DNA from: Chloroflexales bacterium
GTDB taxonomy: Bacteria > Chloroflexota > Chloroflexia > Chloroflexales > Chloroflexaceae
Assembly: GCA_022360155.1 (NCBI GenBank)
Contig: JAKSDJ010000596.1
Span: 1-36,124 of the forward strand
Length of the DNA stretch: 36,124 nucleotides
Direction of reading: 5' to 3'
Shown piece by piece: positions 26,090 to 33,510 of this stretch. The position numbers and the translations under genes were made by a program. The notes beneath the pieces are model-generated. The model was not told the DNA's origin. It ran no database searches and saw only the letters and a list, made by a program, of their open reading frames with translations. Positions within the stretch are counted from its first letter, which is position 1. Each line of letters begins with the position of its first letter.

Positions 26090-26845
26090 ATGGGCAAGAC
26101 ACCAACCCGACATGGTCCGCTCTACTACACAACAACTGGCGCTGGGGCGCCCCTGGTGCTCATCCATGGCAACAGCTACACTTCTGCTACCCAAGAGCGG
26201 CTTGCCCGACTCTTCGCCGATGAACACGAGGTCTTTAGCATCGATCTGTTGGGGCACGGCCAATCAGCCCGCCCCGATAATCTCTTCGGGCTGAACTATT
26301 TTGTCATGCAAGGCGAAGCGTTGGCGGATCTGTTGCACGCACTCTTTCCAACTACGTCGGTAGCGGTCTTCGGGATGAGCGCCGGCGGCATCACAGCACT
26401 CAATGCGTTCTGTGAGCAAGCGGATCGCATTGCCACATTGATCCTCGACGGCGTGTTTCACCAGGTCAGCGCGGCGACTGTCGCCGCCCATCGCCAAAGC
26501 GTGGCCACAATCTCGCGTACTTGGGACAGTTATATGCGTAAGCAGCACGGCGCTGAATGGTGGCCGCAGCTACACAGCGGGATCGAACAAACGATTGAGC
26601 ATCTGGAAGCTGCAGGAACTGTGGTTACACCTTGTTTGGACTATGTCCGCGTACCAACGTTGATCTTGCAGGGCGGGCGCGATCCGTTTGTGCCGGACGA
26701 GCAATCTCGCGCTATCGCCGCAAAGATCAGCGCTGCGCGCTTCATCTACGATGCTGAGGCGGGGCATCTCCTGGCTTGGAGAGATCCCGTTGCGTTTCGC
26801 GAAACGGCCCGCACTTTCCTGCACGAGATCGGCTATACTGCGTGA
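26090..26845 (+). CDS. Alpha/beta-hydrolase fold protein
   Basis: The 251-residue protein has the complete fold signature. After YYTTTGAGAPLVLIHGNSYT comes the oxyanion-hole HG, then IDLLGHGQSARPDN. The nucleophile is S97 in VFGMSAGGITALNAF (G-x-S-x-G). The acid is D198 in LILQGGRDPFVP and the base H226 in YDAEAGHLLAWRDP. The triad order and spacing fit an esterase, lipase or related hydrolase acting in the cytoplasm (no signal peptide). It precedes larE by 79 bp on the same strand with a 33-bp repeat between them; a functional link to LarE/LarB is not shown. Specific substrate cannot be assigned. Confidence 0.92.
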   Translation: MGKTPTRHGPLYYTTTGAGAPLVLIHGNSYTSATQERLARLFADEHEVFSIDLLGHGQSARPDNLFGLNYFVMQGEALADLLHALFPTTSVAVFGMSAGGITALNAFCEQADRIATLILDGVFHQVSAATVAAHRQSVATISRTWDSYMRKQHGAEWWPQLHSGIEQTIEHLEAAGTVVTPCLDYVRVPTLILQGGRDPFVPDEQSRAIAAKISAARFIYDAEAGHLLAWRDPVAFRETARTFLHEIGYTA

Positions 26846-26864
26846 GCTGCGTAATGACGTTCGC

Positions 26865-26897
26865 AGGTTAGCAGGTTGATAGGTTAGCAGGTTAATA
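26865..26897 (+). repeat. 33-bp direct repeat, copy 1 (upstream of larE)
   Basis: The copy starts aggttagcaggttgatagg and is itself two halves of about 16 bp. It matches the copy at 27767-27799 at 29 of 33 positions. It lies between the hydrolase stop and the larE start. Confidence 0.8.
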
Positions 26898-26924
26898 CAT
26901 GCTAACGTTCTCATGGAGTTATTG

Positions 26925-27773
26925 ATGAACCTTGAACATAAAGAAGCTCGTCTCCGCGCTATCATTCAAGAGTTAGGATCGGTTGCGGTTGCGTTCTCCG
27001 CCGGCGTGGACAGCACCCTGCTCTTGGCCGTCTGCTGCGAGACGCTTGGCCCAGAGCGCGTTCTGGCGGTAACTGCACACTCAGCTAGTCTGCCCGACCA
27101 GGAACTCGACGAGGCGCGCACGCTCACCGCGCAGATCGGCGCTCGGCTGGAAGTGATTACGACAAACGAATTGGACAACCCCGACTACGTGCGGAATGAC
27201 TCGAACCGCTGTTTCCACTGCAAAGATGAGCTCTTCGTCAAGCTCTGGCCAGTTGCGCGGGCCAATGGCTTACGCAATGTAGTATATGGGGCGACAGCCG
27301 ACGATGTGGGCGATCATCGGCCAGGCATGCAAGCCGCCCGGCAGCACGACATTCGCGCACCGCTGCTCGAAGCCGAGCTGGGCAAGGATGAGATCCGCAA
27401 GCTATCGCAGCAGCGTGGCTTGCCGACCCACGATAAACCGGCAATGGCTTGTCTGGCCTCGCGCATTCCCTACGGCAGCCCGGTGACGGTTGAGGCCCTA
27501 GGGCAGGTCGCCCAGGCCGAGGCCTTTCTCAAGCGTAAACTCGGTATGCGCCAGGTGCGCGTGCGCCACCACGGCCAGATTGCGCGCCTCGAAGTCGAAG
27601 TCAGCGAACTGCCTCGCCTTATTCAGCCGGATACGCGCAACCAGATCGTGACTGCATTGCGCCAGATCGGGTTCACTTATGTTACCCTGGATCTGGCTGG
27701 CTTTCGCAGCGGCAGCATGAACGAGATGCTTGGTTCAGCCCTACGCCTGGAACCCGTTACGCTAAAAGGTTAG
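26925..27773 (+). CDS. larE: LarE, ATP-dependent sulfur insertase for nickel-pincer cofactor synthesis
   Basis: The ATG at 26925 has GGAG 6 nt upstream and gives 282 residues. The PP-loop ATPase motif is FSAGVDSTLLLAV near residue 24. The conserved C176, in MACLASRIPYG, sits at the same number as the sacrificial cysteine of Lactiplantibacillus plantarum LarE. A CxxC pair (C96, C99 in NRCFHCKDELF) is also present; in some LarE homologues extra cysteines bind a [4Fe-4S] cluster that carries the sulfur, so this copy could be of that type. LarE adenylates and then thiolates pyridinium biscarboxylic acid mononucleotide. larB follows 17 bp downstream; larC and larA are not in the window. Confidence 0.95.
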   Translation: MNLEHKEARLRAIIQELGSVAVAFSAGVDSTLLLAVCCETLGPERVLAVTAHSASLPDQELDEARTLTAQIGARLEVITTNELDNPDYVRNDSNRCFHCKDELFVKLWPVARANGLRNVVYGATADDVGDHRPGMQAARQHDIRAPLLEAELGKDEIRKLSQQRGLPTHDKPAMACLASRIPYGSPVTVEALGQVAQAEAFLKRKLGMRQVRVRHHGQIARLEVEVSELPRLIQPDTRNQIVTALRQIGFTYVTLDLAGFRSGSMNEMLGSALRLEPVTLKG

Positions 27774-27799
27774 CAGGTTCATAGGTTTGCATGTTCATA
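27767..27799 (+). repeat. 33-bp direct repeat, copy 2 (spans larE stop and larB start)
   Basis: This copy starts aggttagcaggttcatagg and differs from the copy at 26865-26897 at four positions. It contains the larE TAG stop (27771-27773) and the larB ATG (27791-27793), so it supplies part of both genes. Similar words recur at 28852-28920 in looser form. Confidence 0.8.
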
Positions 27800-28528
27800 G
27801 ACTTTCATATGCACCACTTTGACGAAATCTTTGCTTTGACCCAGATCGCCCGCCCCGATGGAGAGCGCCAGAAACGCACCGGCATACCGGAGATCATTCT
27901 GGCGGATCGCAAAAGCTTGCCCCAGAATCTGACAATTGCCGCCGATTTGCTCGAACGGGAGGGGCGCGCAATACTCAGCCGCGTCTCCCCCGAACTGTTA
28001 GTCGCCCTCCAGGAGCGCTTCCCTAACCAAGTCGAGACGAGTCCTAGCGGTTTCACCGCTGTGGTGCGCGGATCACACGGTCAGGCCGCACCAAGCGGCG
28101 GGCGCGTAGGACTGTTGACCGCCGGCACTTCGGATATTCCGATCGCTGAAGAGGCGGCGTTGATGTGCCGCGAATTAGGCTGCACCGTGCAATCAGCGTA
28201 TGATGTCGGGGTAGCTGGCTTGCATCGTCTGCGCGAACCACTAGGCGCAATGCTCGACGCCGACCCCGTGGATGTCATCATCGTCGCCGCAGGGATGGAT
28301 GGTGCATTACCCTCGGTCGTCGCCGGTCTCGTCGATGTCCCGGTGATTGGTCTGCCCATTTCGATCGGCTATGGTCTCGGCGGGGGCGGTGTTGCGGCGC
28401 TGCTCACGATGTTGCAGAGCTGTGCGCCGGGGCTGGCTGTTGTCAACATTGATAATGGCATCGGCGCAGGCGCGATGGCGGCGTTGATCGCCAATCGAAC
28501 TGCAGCAGCACGAATAAAGCGCGAGTAA
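27791..28528 (+). CDS. larB: LarB, pyridinium-3,5-biscarboxylic acid mononucleotide synthase
   Basis: The 245-residue protein belongs to the AIR-carboxylase (PurE)-like family. It has the N-terminal LarB region with EIILADRKS and the C-terminal PurE-like domain: VGLLTAGTSDIPIAEEAALM, YDVGVAGLHRL, VIIVAAGMDGALPSVVAGLV and PVIGLPISIGYGLGGGG. LarB carboxylates nicotinic acid adenine dinucleotide and releases AMP, the first step toward the nickel-pincer nucleotide used by lactate racemase-type enzymes. The start ATG at 27791 lies inside a 33-bp repeat and has only a weak ribosome site (aggtttgc); ATG at 27809 is an alternative. It is coupled to larE by position. LarC, the nickel insertase, must be encoded elsewhere. 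Confidence 0.94.
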   Translation: MFIDFHMHHFDEIFALTQIARPDGERQKRTGIPEIILADRKSLPQNLTIAADLLEREGRAILSRVSPELLVALQERFPNQVETSPSGFTAVVRGSHGQAAPSGGRVGLLTAGTSDIPIAEEAALMCRELGCTVQSAYDVGVAGLHRLREPLGAMLDADPVDVIIVAAGMDGALPSVVAGLVDVPVIGLPISIGYGLGGGGVAALLTMLQSCAPGLAVVNIDNGIGAGAMAALIANRTAAARIKRE

Positions 28529-28748
28529 TGAACGGTCAGCCCTTAGCCCTCAATCCTCCGCCTCCTTATGTCAGCCCTCACACCAATTCGACTGCGTTCT
28601 TTCGTATCATATTTACCTTGAGACCCACTCCTTCACGCCGAACAGGCTCCACGAAGCATCGCGGCTTGCTGCTACTGCGACCCTTCGTGGAACCGAAGGG
28701 CGCAGAGCATGCCATGTGATTGGCAGAACAATCCTATTTGATGTTGCG

Positions 28749-28787
28749 CCGCCCTCAGGCGGTAAAGCAACAACCGCTTGAAAGCGG
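28749..28787. repeat. Twin hairpin resembling the IS605-type end
   Basis: Two small stems, ccgcc/ggcgg (28749-28762) and ccgct/agcgg (28774-28787), are joined by taaagcaacaa. The layout and words resemble the terminal hairpin beside tnpB at 23889-23934 (shared gcgccgcc and caaccg). It may be a solo end or a MITE derived from such an element. Confidence 0.4.
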
Positions 28788-29001
28788 CACGACGCGGGAT
28801 TTCCAAGTGGTTTAGGGTTGCTCTATCAGTCCACAGCCGCCGGCAGACGCCAACGTTAAAACGCGCCAACATGCTAACGTACTAACGTTTTAACGTATTG
28901 ATGCGCTAGCGTTTTAACATTTTTCCTAACAAACAAAAAAAGTAATTCTAAAATCAACATTGTTTACTCGCCGTCTATCAGCAAACCACAACCTGAATTG
29001 G

Positions 29002-29010
29002 TGGTATAAT
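29002..29010 (+). promoter_or_regulatory. Extended -10 promoter before the methyltransferase gene
   Basis: The sequence tggtataat gives TG-N-TATAAT, an extended -10 element, 46 bp before the ATG. No clear -35 is present, as is normal for this class. A ribosome site aagggag lies 5 nt before the start codon. Confidence 0.6.
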
Positions 29011-29055
29011 AGCACCTAACGTATAATCCGGTATAACATCAAGAAGGGAGTTCGG

Positions 29056-29901
29056 ATGAGTGAGCAACAGTATTTGCCCACACCTACAGACGTTGGTCGA
29101 TTCTATGACCAGATGGGACCATTTTTTGCTATCCTTTGGGGCGAGAATATTCATTACGGATACTGGCATGGTCCCGATGATCCCAGTTCTGATGCCGAAG
29201 CCCAGGAGCGCCTAACCGATCTCATGATCGACTATACCCGCTTGCAAGCTGGTCAGCAACTCCTGGATGTGGGTTGCGGCACCGGCTGGCCGGCTATTCG
29301 CCTGGCTCAAGTCACCGGCGGGAAGGTGCTGGGCATAACGATCAGCCAAACCCAAGTTCAACAGGCCAACGAACGAGCGCGCAACGCACACATGAATGAC
29401 CAGGTTCAGTTCCAACATGCTGACGCTATGCAGTTGCCATTCGAAGCGAATTCGTTCGACGCTGCGTGGGCCTTCGAGTCAATCGTGCATATGCCCGACC
29501 GGGGTCAAGTGCTGTGCGAAATTGCTCGCGTTCTACGTCCAGGCGGGCGGCTGGTCCTGACCGATATTGTCGAGACTACGCCAATGGCTGATGAGCAACG
29601 CAACTTTTTTCTTACGAGTTTTATGCTGAACTCGCTGACGACCCTCGAACACTATCCCCATCTCATACGGCAGGCGGGGTTGGACTTAGAGAAACTCCGT
29701 GATCTCAAGACCAACACCCAGCCGACTATCGCCCGTCTCAACGAGGCGTTGCTTCATAAAGCGGTGGCGATTCGCGACCAGTATGGCCCCGAGTTACTCG
29801 CTATGATGATCCAATCGCTGCCCGTGTTCGCAATATTACAACGTGAGCATCTCAGCTATATCATTCTTGTCGCACGTAAACCGGTTACATTTAGCGCATA
29901 A
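29056..29901 (+). CDS. SAM-dependent methyltransferase, candidate isoprenoid C-methyltransferase
   Basis: The 281-residue protein has a class I methyltransferase fold. An N-terminal ILWGENIHYGYWHGP (about residues 26-40) is seen in sterol, tocopherol and related small-molecule methyltransferases. Motif I is LLDVGCGTGWPAIRLAQ (about 69-85), then GITISQTQVQQANERA, HADAMQLPFEANSFDAAWAF, ESIVHMPDR and VLRPGGRLVLTDIVE. The gene has an extended -10 promoter and a strong ribosome site. A class I terpene synthase gene follows 289 bp downstream on the same strand, so this enzyme could methylate a prenyl diphosphate before cyclisation, as geranyl- or farnesyl-diphosphate methyltransferases do, or methylate the terpene product afterwards. 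Fold is certain; substrate is inferred from context. Confidence 0.9.
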   Translation: MSEQQYLPTPTDVGRFYDQMGPFFAILWGENIHYGYWHGPDDPSSDAEAQERLTDLMIDYTRLQAGQQLLDVGCGTGWPAIRLAQVTGGKVLGITISQTQVQQANERARNAHMNDQVQFQHADAMQLPFEANSFDAAWAFESIVHMPDRGQVLCEIARVLRPGGRLVLTDIVETTPMADEQRNFFLTSFMLNSLTTLEHYPHLIRQAGLDLEKLRDLKTNTQPTIARLNEALLHKAVAIRDQYGPELLAMMIQSLPVFAILQREHLSYIILVARKPVTFSA

Positions 29902-29970
29902 CGACAACGCGCATAACCGTATAAGCGAGCCATATCATATCTGACATGGCTCTGATGGGTACGATCAGGC

Positions 29971-29998
29971 TTGCAAAGCCTTTCGACTTTACTATAAT
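29971..29998 (+). promoter_or_regulatory. Sigma-70-type promoter before the terpene synthase gene
   Basis: TTGCAA (29971-29976), a 16-bp spacer and TATAAT (29993-29998) form a good promoter. The leader to the terpene synthase start would be about 185 nt. A weak 7-bp stem (29927-29933 with 29946-29952) lies just upstream and may end the methyltransferase transcript. Confidence 0.6.
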
Positions 29999-30190
29999 AA
30001 TTTAGGGTGAGATTGGCGGGAGAAAGATTTCACCCATCAATTACTGACATCAACTCACAATCTTTACAGCGACGACATGAAAGAATCGCCGCCGACCCAA
30101 GACTCAACATCACACAACATCTTCGCAGCATAGTCTCCAAAAAACATAGGGTTATGAGCAGATGCCAGGGTACAAAAGGAGAGACCGAAC

Positions 30191-31174
30191 GTGTTGATCA
30201 GTCATCCCAACTTCTTCTGTCCATTTCCTTCGGCGCTTAGCCCGCATGCCGAATCGGTCGAACAACATTTGATGACCTGGGTGCAGAATTTTCGGTTGAT
30301 GACACAAGAGCAAGCCTCGCGACGCTTGCACCGCCTGAAGTATGGCTGGCTCATTGCATGCGCCTATCCACACGCTTCACTCGAAGAACTCCAAATTGTT
30401 GCTGATTGGACGACCTGGTTGTTTGTGCTGGATGACCAATGCGATGAAACCGGGTTAGGCCGCAACCCTCAACAATTGGCCGAAGTCCACGAGGCGATCC
30501 TCGCTATTTTGGGGGGAGCGCCAATCACCCATCCGCTGGCGCCATCACCATATGGCCTGTATGATTTGCGCGAGCGCATGCTGCGGCAGGCTAACCCTGC
30601 ATGGTTACAGCGGTTTATCAAGACAGTGGCCGACTATTTTACAGCGACCGCCTGGGAGGCGACGAACCGAGCCCAGGGCATCATCCCCGACGTAGCAAGC
30701 TATCTCGACAAACGCCCGTTCACTGGCGGGCTCTACATGTTCTTCGACATGATCGAACTGGTTGAACACCTCCAGCTTCCTACGATTGTTCGCGCTCACC
30801 CCATCATACGTCGCATGGCCCAGATAGCGGCAAACGTCGTCTGCTGGTGTAATGATGTTATTTCGTTCGAGAAGGAGATTGAGCGCGGCGACATACATAA
30901 TCTCGTGCCGATCCTCCAGCACGAGTGTGGCTTCGCGCTTGAAGAAGCTATGCGGCATGTCGCAGAAATGAGCGATATTGAAGTGCGCGCCTTCGTCGAA
31001 CTAGAGGCCAAGCTACCCTCTTTCGGCCCAAGCATCGATGCCGATCTACAGCGTTATATCGCCGGCTTACGCTTCTGGATGCGCGCTAACCTCGACTGGT
31101 CCGCAATTACTGATCGCTATCATCCAATACCGCAAGCGCTAGGCGCTTCGGCAGGAACGACCGCCAGCACATAA
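30191..31174 (+). CDS. Class I terpene synthase (bacterial sesquiterpene-synthase-like)
   Basis: The GTG at 30191 follows AAGGAG by about 10 nt and gives 327 residues, the usual size of one-domain bacterial cyclases. The aspartate-rich metal motif is DDQCDE (residues 81-86) in WLFVLDDQCDETG. The second metal motif is NDVISFEKE (N221, S225, E229), the NSE triad. The diphosphate-sensing arginine is likely R175 in DKRPFTGG, and the C-terminal RY pair occurs in DWSAITDRYHP. These features match pentalenene- and germacrene-type synthases that ionise a linear prenyl diphosphate and cyclise the cation. The preceding methyltransferase suggests an unusual methylated substrate. The product cannot be told from sequence. 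A strong hairpin follows the gene. Confidence 0.94.
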   Translation: MLISHPNFFCPFPSALSPHAESVEQHLMTWVQNFRLMTQEQASRRLHRLKYGWLIACAYPHASLEELQIVADWTTWLFVLDDQCDETGLGRNPQQLAEVHEAILAILGGAPITHPLAPSPYGLYDLRERMLRQANPAWLQRFIKTVADYFTATAWEATNRAQGIIPDVASYLDKRPFTGGLYMFFDMIELVEHLQLPTIVRAHPIIRRMAQIAANVVCWCNDVISFEKEIERGDIHNLVPILQHECGFALEEAMRHVAEMSDIEVRAFVELEAKLPSFGPSIDADLQRYIAGLRFWMRANLDWSAITDRYHPIPQALGASAGTTAST

Positions 31175-31193
31175 CGGTGCAGCATGATACATG

Positions 31194-31236
31194 AATATGG
31201 TCGCGTGCGCTCCAAAGCCGCGCACGCGACCATATT
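31194..31236 (+). terminator. Strong stem-loop downstream of the terpene synthase gene
   Basis: A 17-bp stem pairs aatatggtcgcgtgcgc (31194-31210) with gcgcacgcgaccatatt (31220-31236) around a 9-nt loop, followed by tatcc. It begins 20 bp after the stop codon; the U-tract is short, but stem strength supports transcription termination. Confidence 0.7.
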
Positions 31237-31270
31237 TATCCAAACCTAATGTGCAACTCTTTTTAGCCAA

Positions 31271-31714
31271 TTGACCTATTGGGTTGCCCCTGCTGAGCAT
31301 AGGGGATCCTCCCCCGTTATTCTATGGCAGCACCGCCTAACATTGGTTGCAACGGCGCGCCGAGTTACTGGCGCCAACGTCGGCCAACAGGGTCCAGGGC
31401 ACGACGCAGGTGCTGGTCTGTCCGAGGTGTGGGCAGCCGATGACGCTGGAACAGGTGCTGTGGCCTCACCAGCGTGGGTCGCCTCGCACGACCGGCGAAG
31501 AGCAGGCATGGGCAGGCGCCGTCTGAGATGGGGCGCCATGCGCCTGCCTCCTGCGCCGTGCCCTGATACGGATGCGCGGGCTACGCACAGAGGCAATGCA
31601 GGCCATAGTCTTGACAGTCCAGTGCTGATGCGGGCGATCAAGCATTCGGCCAGGCGCATGAGCTGCATTGGTGCAGATATGGGCGACTGCAAACCAGCGC
31701 CGAGCAGCGTTTGA
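31271..31714 (+). pseudogene. Possible decayed gene remnant, product not recognised
   Basis: The segment has one long frame of 147 codons whose Arg/Ala/Gly-rich translation matches nothing I know and which lacks a ribosome site. In another frame, about 31380-31530, VLVCPRCGQPMTLEQVLW is read, a CxxC zinc-ribbon-like stretch seen at the ends of several transposases, ending at a TGA. The two frames suggest a worn fragment, not a working gene. A decayed transposase is the most likely source but is unproven. Confidence 0.3.
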
Positions 31715-31780
31715 GCAGGCGCTTCCTGAGCCCCCCACCGCAAATCCCATATATAATAGTCAGTGTTGCGCGTTGGCCTC

Positions 31781-31835
31781 GTTCAACGAGGATTATGTCG
31801 CGGCGGCGCGCGACATAATCCTTATTTCGTTAGCC
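31781..31835 (+). repeat. Candidate integron attC site 1
   Basis: The 55-bp segment starts with GTTCAAC (31781-31787), a perfect RYYYAAC box, and ends with GTTAGCC (31829-31835). Between them the arms aggattatgtcgcg (31789-31802) and cgcgacataatcct (31809-31822) pair perfectly over 14 bp around a 6-nt loop. The layout and length fit a short attC. It lies 61 bp before the next gene, as a cassette boundary would. A plain terminator is the main alternative. Confidence 0.55.
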
Positions 31836-31896
31836 TGCTCGTTTTATCCATACAGAGTGGAGAGTCAACTCGTTACAATACAGGACACTACTGCTT

Positions 31897-32610
31897 ATGA
31901 ACGCAAATACAACCCAAGACTCTAAAGTCAGGATAGGCGCCATCCGTTGGTTGGTGCGCGAAACGTTGGGTAATCTGATATTGATAGCTATTCTGTTTGG
32001 CATTGTGGGTCGGTGGGACTGGTGGATGGGTTGGGCTTTGTCCGTTATATATATCCTGTGGACAGTGTCCACTGCGATTCTTATCCTGCCCGTCAATCCT
32101 GCTATGCTTGCTGAGCGTGCGCGCCCTCACGCAGACGTAAAAAAGTGGGATATGGCCCTGTTGGGGGCGATAGGGCTATTGATGGTCGCTGAGTATGTTA
32201 TCGCGAGTCTGGATGTGCGCTGGAGTTGGTCGCCGCCGTTGCCGCTGGTCCTGCAAGGTATCGGCCTCGTTGGAGCCATATTGGGCTACGATTTCTTGCT
32301 TGTCTGGGCTATGGTGTCAAATGCTTTCTTTGTTGCTACTGTTCGTATCCAGACAGACCGCCAACACAGTGTCGCTTCGAGTGGACCCTATCGTTATGTG
32401 CGCCATCCCGGCTATTTGGGTACTCTCTTGTTGCACTTGGGAGTGCCATTCATGCTGAATTCGTTGTGGGCAATCATTCCGGCGATTATGATTGCTCTGG
32501 TGCTGATTGTACGGACAGCATTGGAAGACAAAACACTGCACGCCGAATTGTCTGGCTACAAGGAGTATGCTGAGTGCGTGCGTTATCGGTTGCTGCCTGG
32601 TGTGTGGTAA
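31897..32610 (+). CDS. Isoprenylcysteine carboxyl methyltransferase (ICMT/PEMT)-like membrane protein
   Basis: The 237-residue protein has five to six membrane segments and the C-terminal signature of the ICMT/PEMT group. That is SSGPYRYVRHPGYLGTLLLH near residue 165, and EDKTLHAELSGYKEYAECVR near 210, ending YRLLPGVW. The RHPxY and E-x-x-L...Y-x-x-Y residues bind S-adenosylmethionine in this family. Bacterial members methylate small hydrophobic or isoprenoid substrates, or lack a known one. The gene is bracketed by two attC-like sites, with the 3' one 46 bp after its stop, so it is best read as a gene cassette. A link to the terpene synthase upstream is possible but not required. Confidence 0.9.
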   Translation: MNANTTQDSKVRIGAIRWLVRETLGNLILIAILFGIVGRWDWWMGWALSVIYILWTVSTAILILPVNPAMLAERARPHADVKKWDMALLGAIGLLMVAEYVIASLDVRWSWSPPLPLVLQGIGLVGAILGYDFLLVWAMVSNAFFVATVRIQTDRQHSVASSGPYRYVRHPGYLGTLLLHLGVPFMLNSLWAIIPAIMIALVLIVRTALEDKTLHAELSGYKEYAECVRYRLLPGVW

Positions 32611-32656
32611 TAGCCGTAGGACTGCCGATTGAACTATATGGGGAGAATAGGGTGCA

Positions 32657-32728
32657 GGCTAACGGTCGGGTTGCAGCCGACGTTGCTCCGCTGCGCTCCG
32701 CAACGCGGCTAAACCCTGGCCGTTAGCC
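32657..32728 (+). repeat. Integron attC-like recombination site 2
   Basis: The 72-bp site has R'' GGCTAAC (32657-32663) and R' GTTAGCC (32722-32728). The outer nine bases on each side (ggctaacgg/ccgttagcc) pair perfectly. Inner arms pair as GGGTT/AACCC, AGCCG/CGGCT and CGTTG/CAACG, with unequal unpaired bases (GC against A) and an apical segment. The GCAGCCGACG and GCGGCTAAA boxes resemble L'' and L' of classical attC sites. Its R'' also complements the hexamer TTAGCC at the 5' boundary of the cassette (31830-31835). Confidence 0.75.
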
Positions 32729-32746
32729 CAACATCGGTAACAGCAT

Positions 32747-33250
32747 ATGGAAGAGCTTCTGAAAACATTTGACAATCTGTCCTCGTTTCGACGGTGTCAG
32801 TTTCCAGAGGGTGGACGGAATAACCAGCATGTGCATCTGGGCGCTTACGGGGTTTGCCGTGATCCATCAGGACGGCTTCTCCTCGTGCGTATGGCTAGCG
32901 GGCCAGATGAAGGAAAATGGACAATGCCAGGCGGCGGTATCGCGTGGGGGGAGCATCCGGAGGCAGCCGTACGCCGCGAGTTGGAGGAGGAGACAGGCCT
33001 CGTGAACGTTGAAACACTACAAGTCGCTGAGGTGTATTCACATACGTATCTGAGAAGCGTGGAGCGTCCATACGATTCGGTCCACCACATCGGTATCGTC
33101 TACACGATGACTGTTGACTTGTCCGACCTCAGATTCGAGCAACACGGCTCAACCGATCGCTGCGCGTGGTTCACCGAGCATCAAGCTCGGTCGTTGCCAC
33201 TCACCCCGGCAGGCGCATTCGCCATTGATTTGGCGTGGCCGAAGGCTTGA
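32747..33250 (+). CDS. Nudix hydrolase
   Basis: The 167-residue protein contains a complete Nudix box: G63, E69, R77, E78, E81, E82 and G84 within GGGIAWGEHPEAAVRRELEE and the following ETGL, matching G-x5-E-x7-R-E-U-x-E-E-x-G-U. The upstream HLGAYGVCRDPSGRLLLVRM forms the expected beta strands. Nudix enzymes hydrolyse nucleoside diphosphates linked to another group with Mg2+; the substrate here is unknown. The ATG lies 19 bp after the end of the attC-like site, the spacing expected for the next gene cassette. No attC follows the gene, so its 3' site has been lost or the cassette is fused to chromosomal DNA. Confidence 0.94.
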   Translation: MEELLKTFDNLSSFRRCQFPEGGRNNQHVHLGAYGVCRDPSGRLLLVRMASGPDEGKWTMPGGGIAWGEHPEAAVRRELEEETGLVNVETLQVAEVYSHTYLRSVERPYDSVHHIGIVYTMTVDLSDLRFEQHGSTDRCAWFTEHQARSLPLTPAGAFAIDLAWPKA

Positions 33251-33480
33251 CTACACGCTCGGATACGATGGAGACGCCTGCCCGAGCACATCTGGATCAT
33301 CAAGAGAACTACTTGCCACCGTTATCCCTCCCTGAACTGCTCAACATCACTCTGCCAGCCCAAAAAACACGGTTGTCACCAAACTGCCCCCATCCACAAC
33401 AACAGTAGATGATGAGGGCATGAAGCTATCATCTTGGAAATCGTCTCTGTCCAAGTGCTGCTCGTTCGTGGTCAATCTAC

Positions 33481-33509
33481 TTGACTAATCCGTCCGCTGC
33501 GCTTATAAT
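33481..33509 (+). promoter_or_regulatory. Consensus promoter of the tetR gene
   Basis: TTGACT (33481-33486), a 17-bp spacer and TATAAT (33504-33509) make a near-consensus sigma-70-type promoter. Transcription would start near 33516, within the palindrome that follows. Confidence 0.85.
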
Positions 33510-33510
33510 G

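Larger units (their letters stand above)
28529..29055. other. Repeat-rich intergenic region upstream of the methyltransferase gene
   Basis: About 530 bp with no convincing gene. It holds an 8-bp inverted pair ccacgaag/cttcgtgg (28649-28656 and 28683-28690), a twin hairpin (28749-28787), a cluster of taacgt words (28852-28920) with an inverted pair acgttaaaacg/cgttttaacgt, and the promoter of the methyltransferase gene at its right end. Confidence 0.6.

Noticed and set aside
30007-30240. 77-codon frame in the leader of the terpene synthase gene
   Set aside because: It overlaps the synthase start, lacks a ribosome site, and its translation has no recognisable features.
31336-31390. GCCTAAC box that could begin a further attC site
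   Set aside because: It matches RYYYAAC, but no complementary GTTRRRY box or paired inner arms follow within attC distance.
33251-33480. Search for an attC site after the Nudix gene
   Set aside because: No GGCTAAC-type box or long imperfect hairpin was found, so no third site is claimed.
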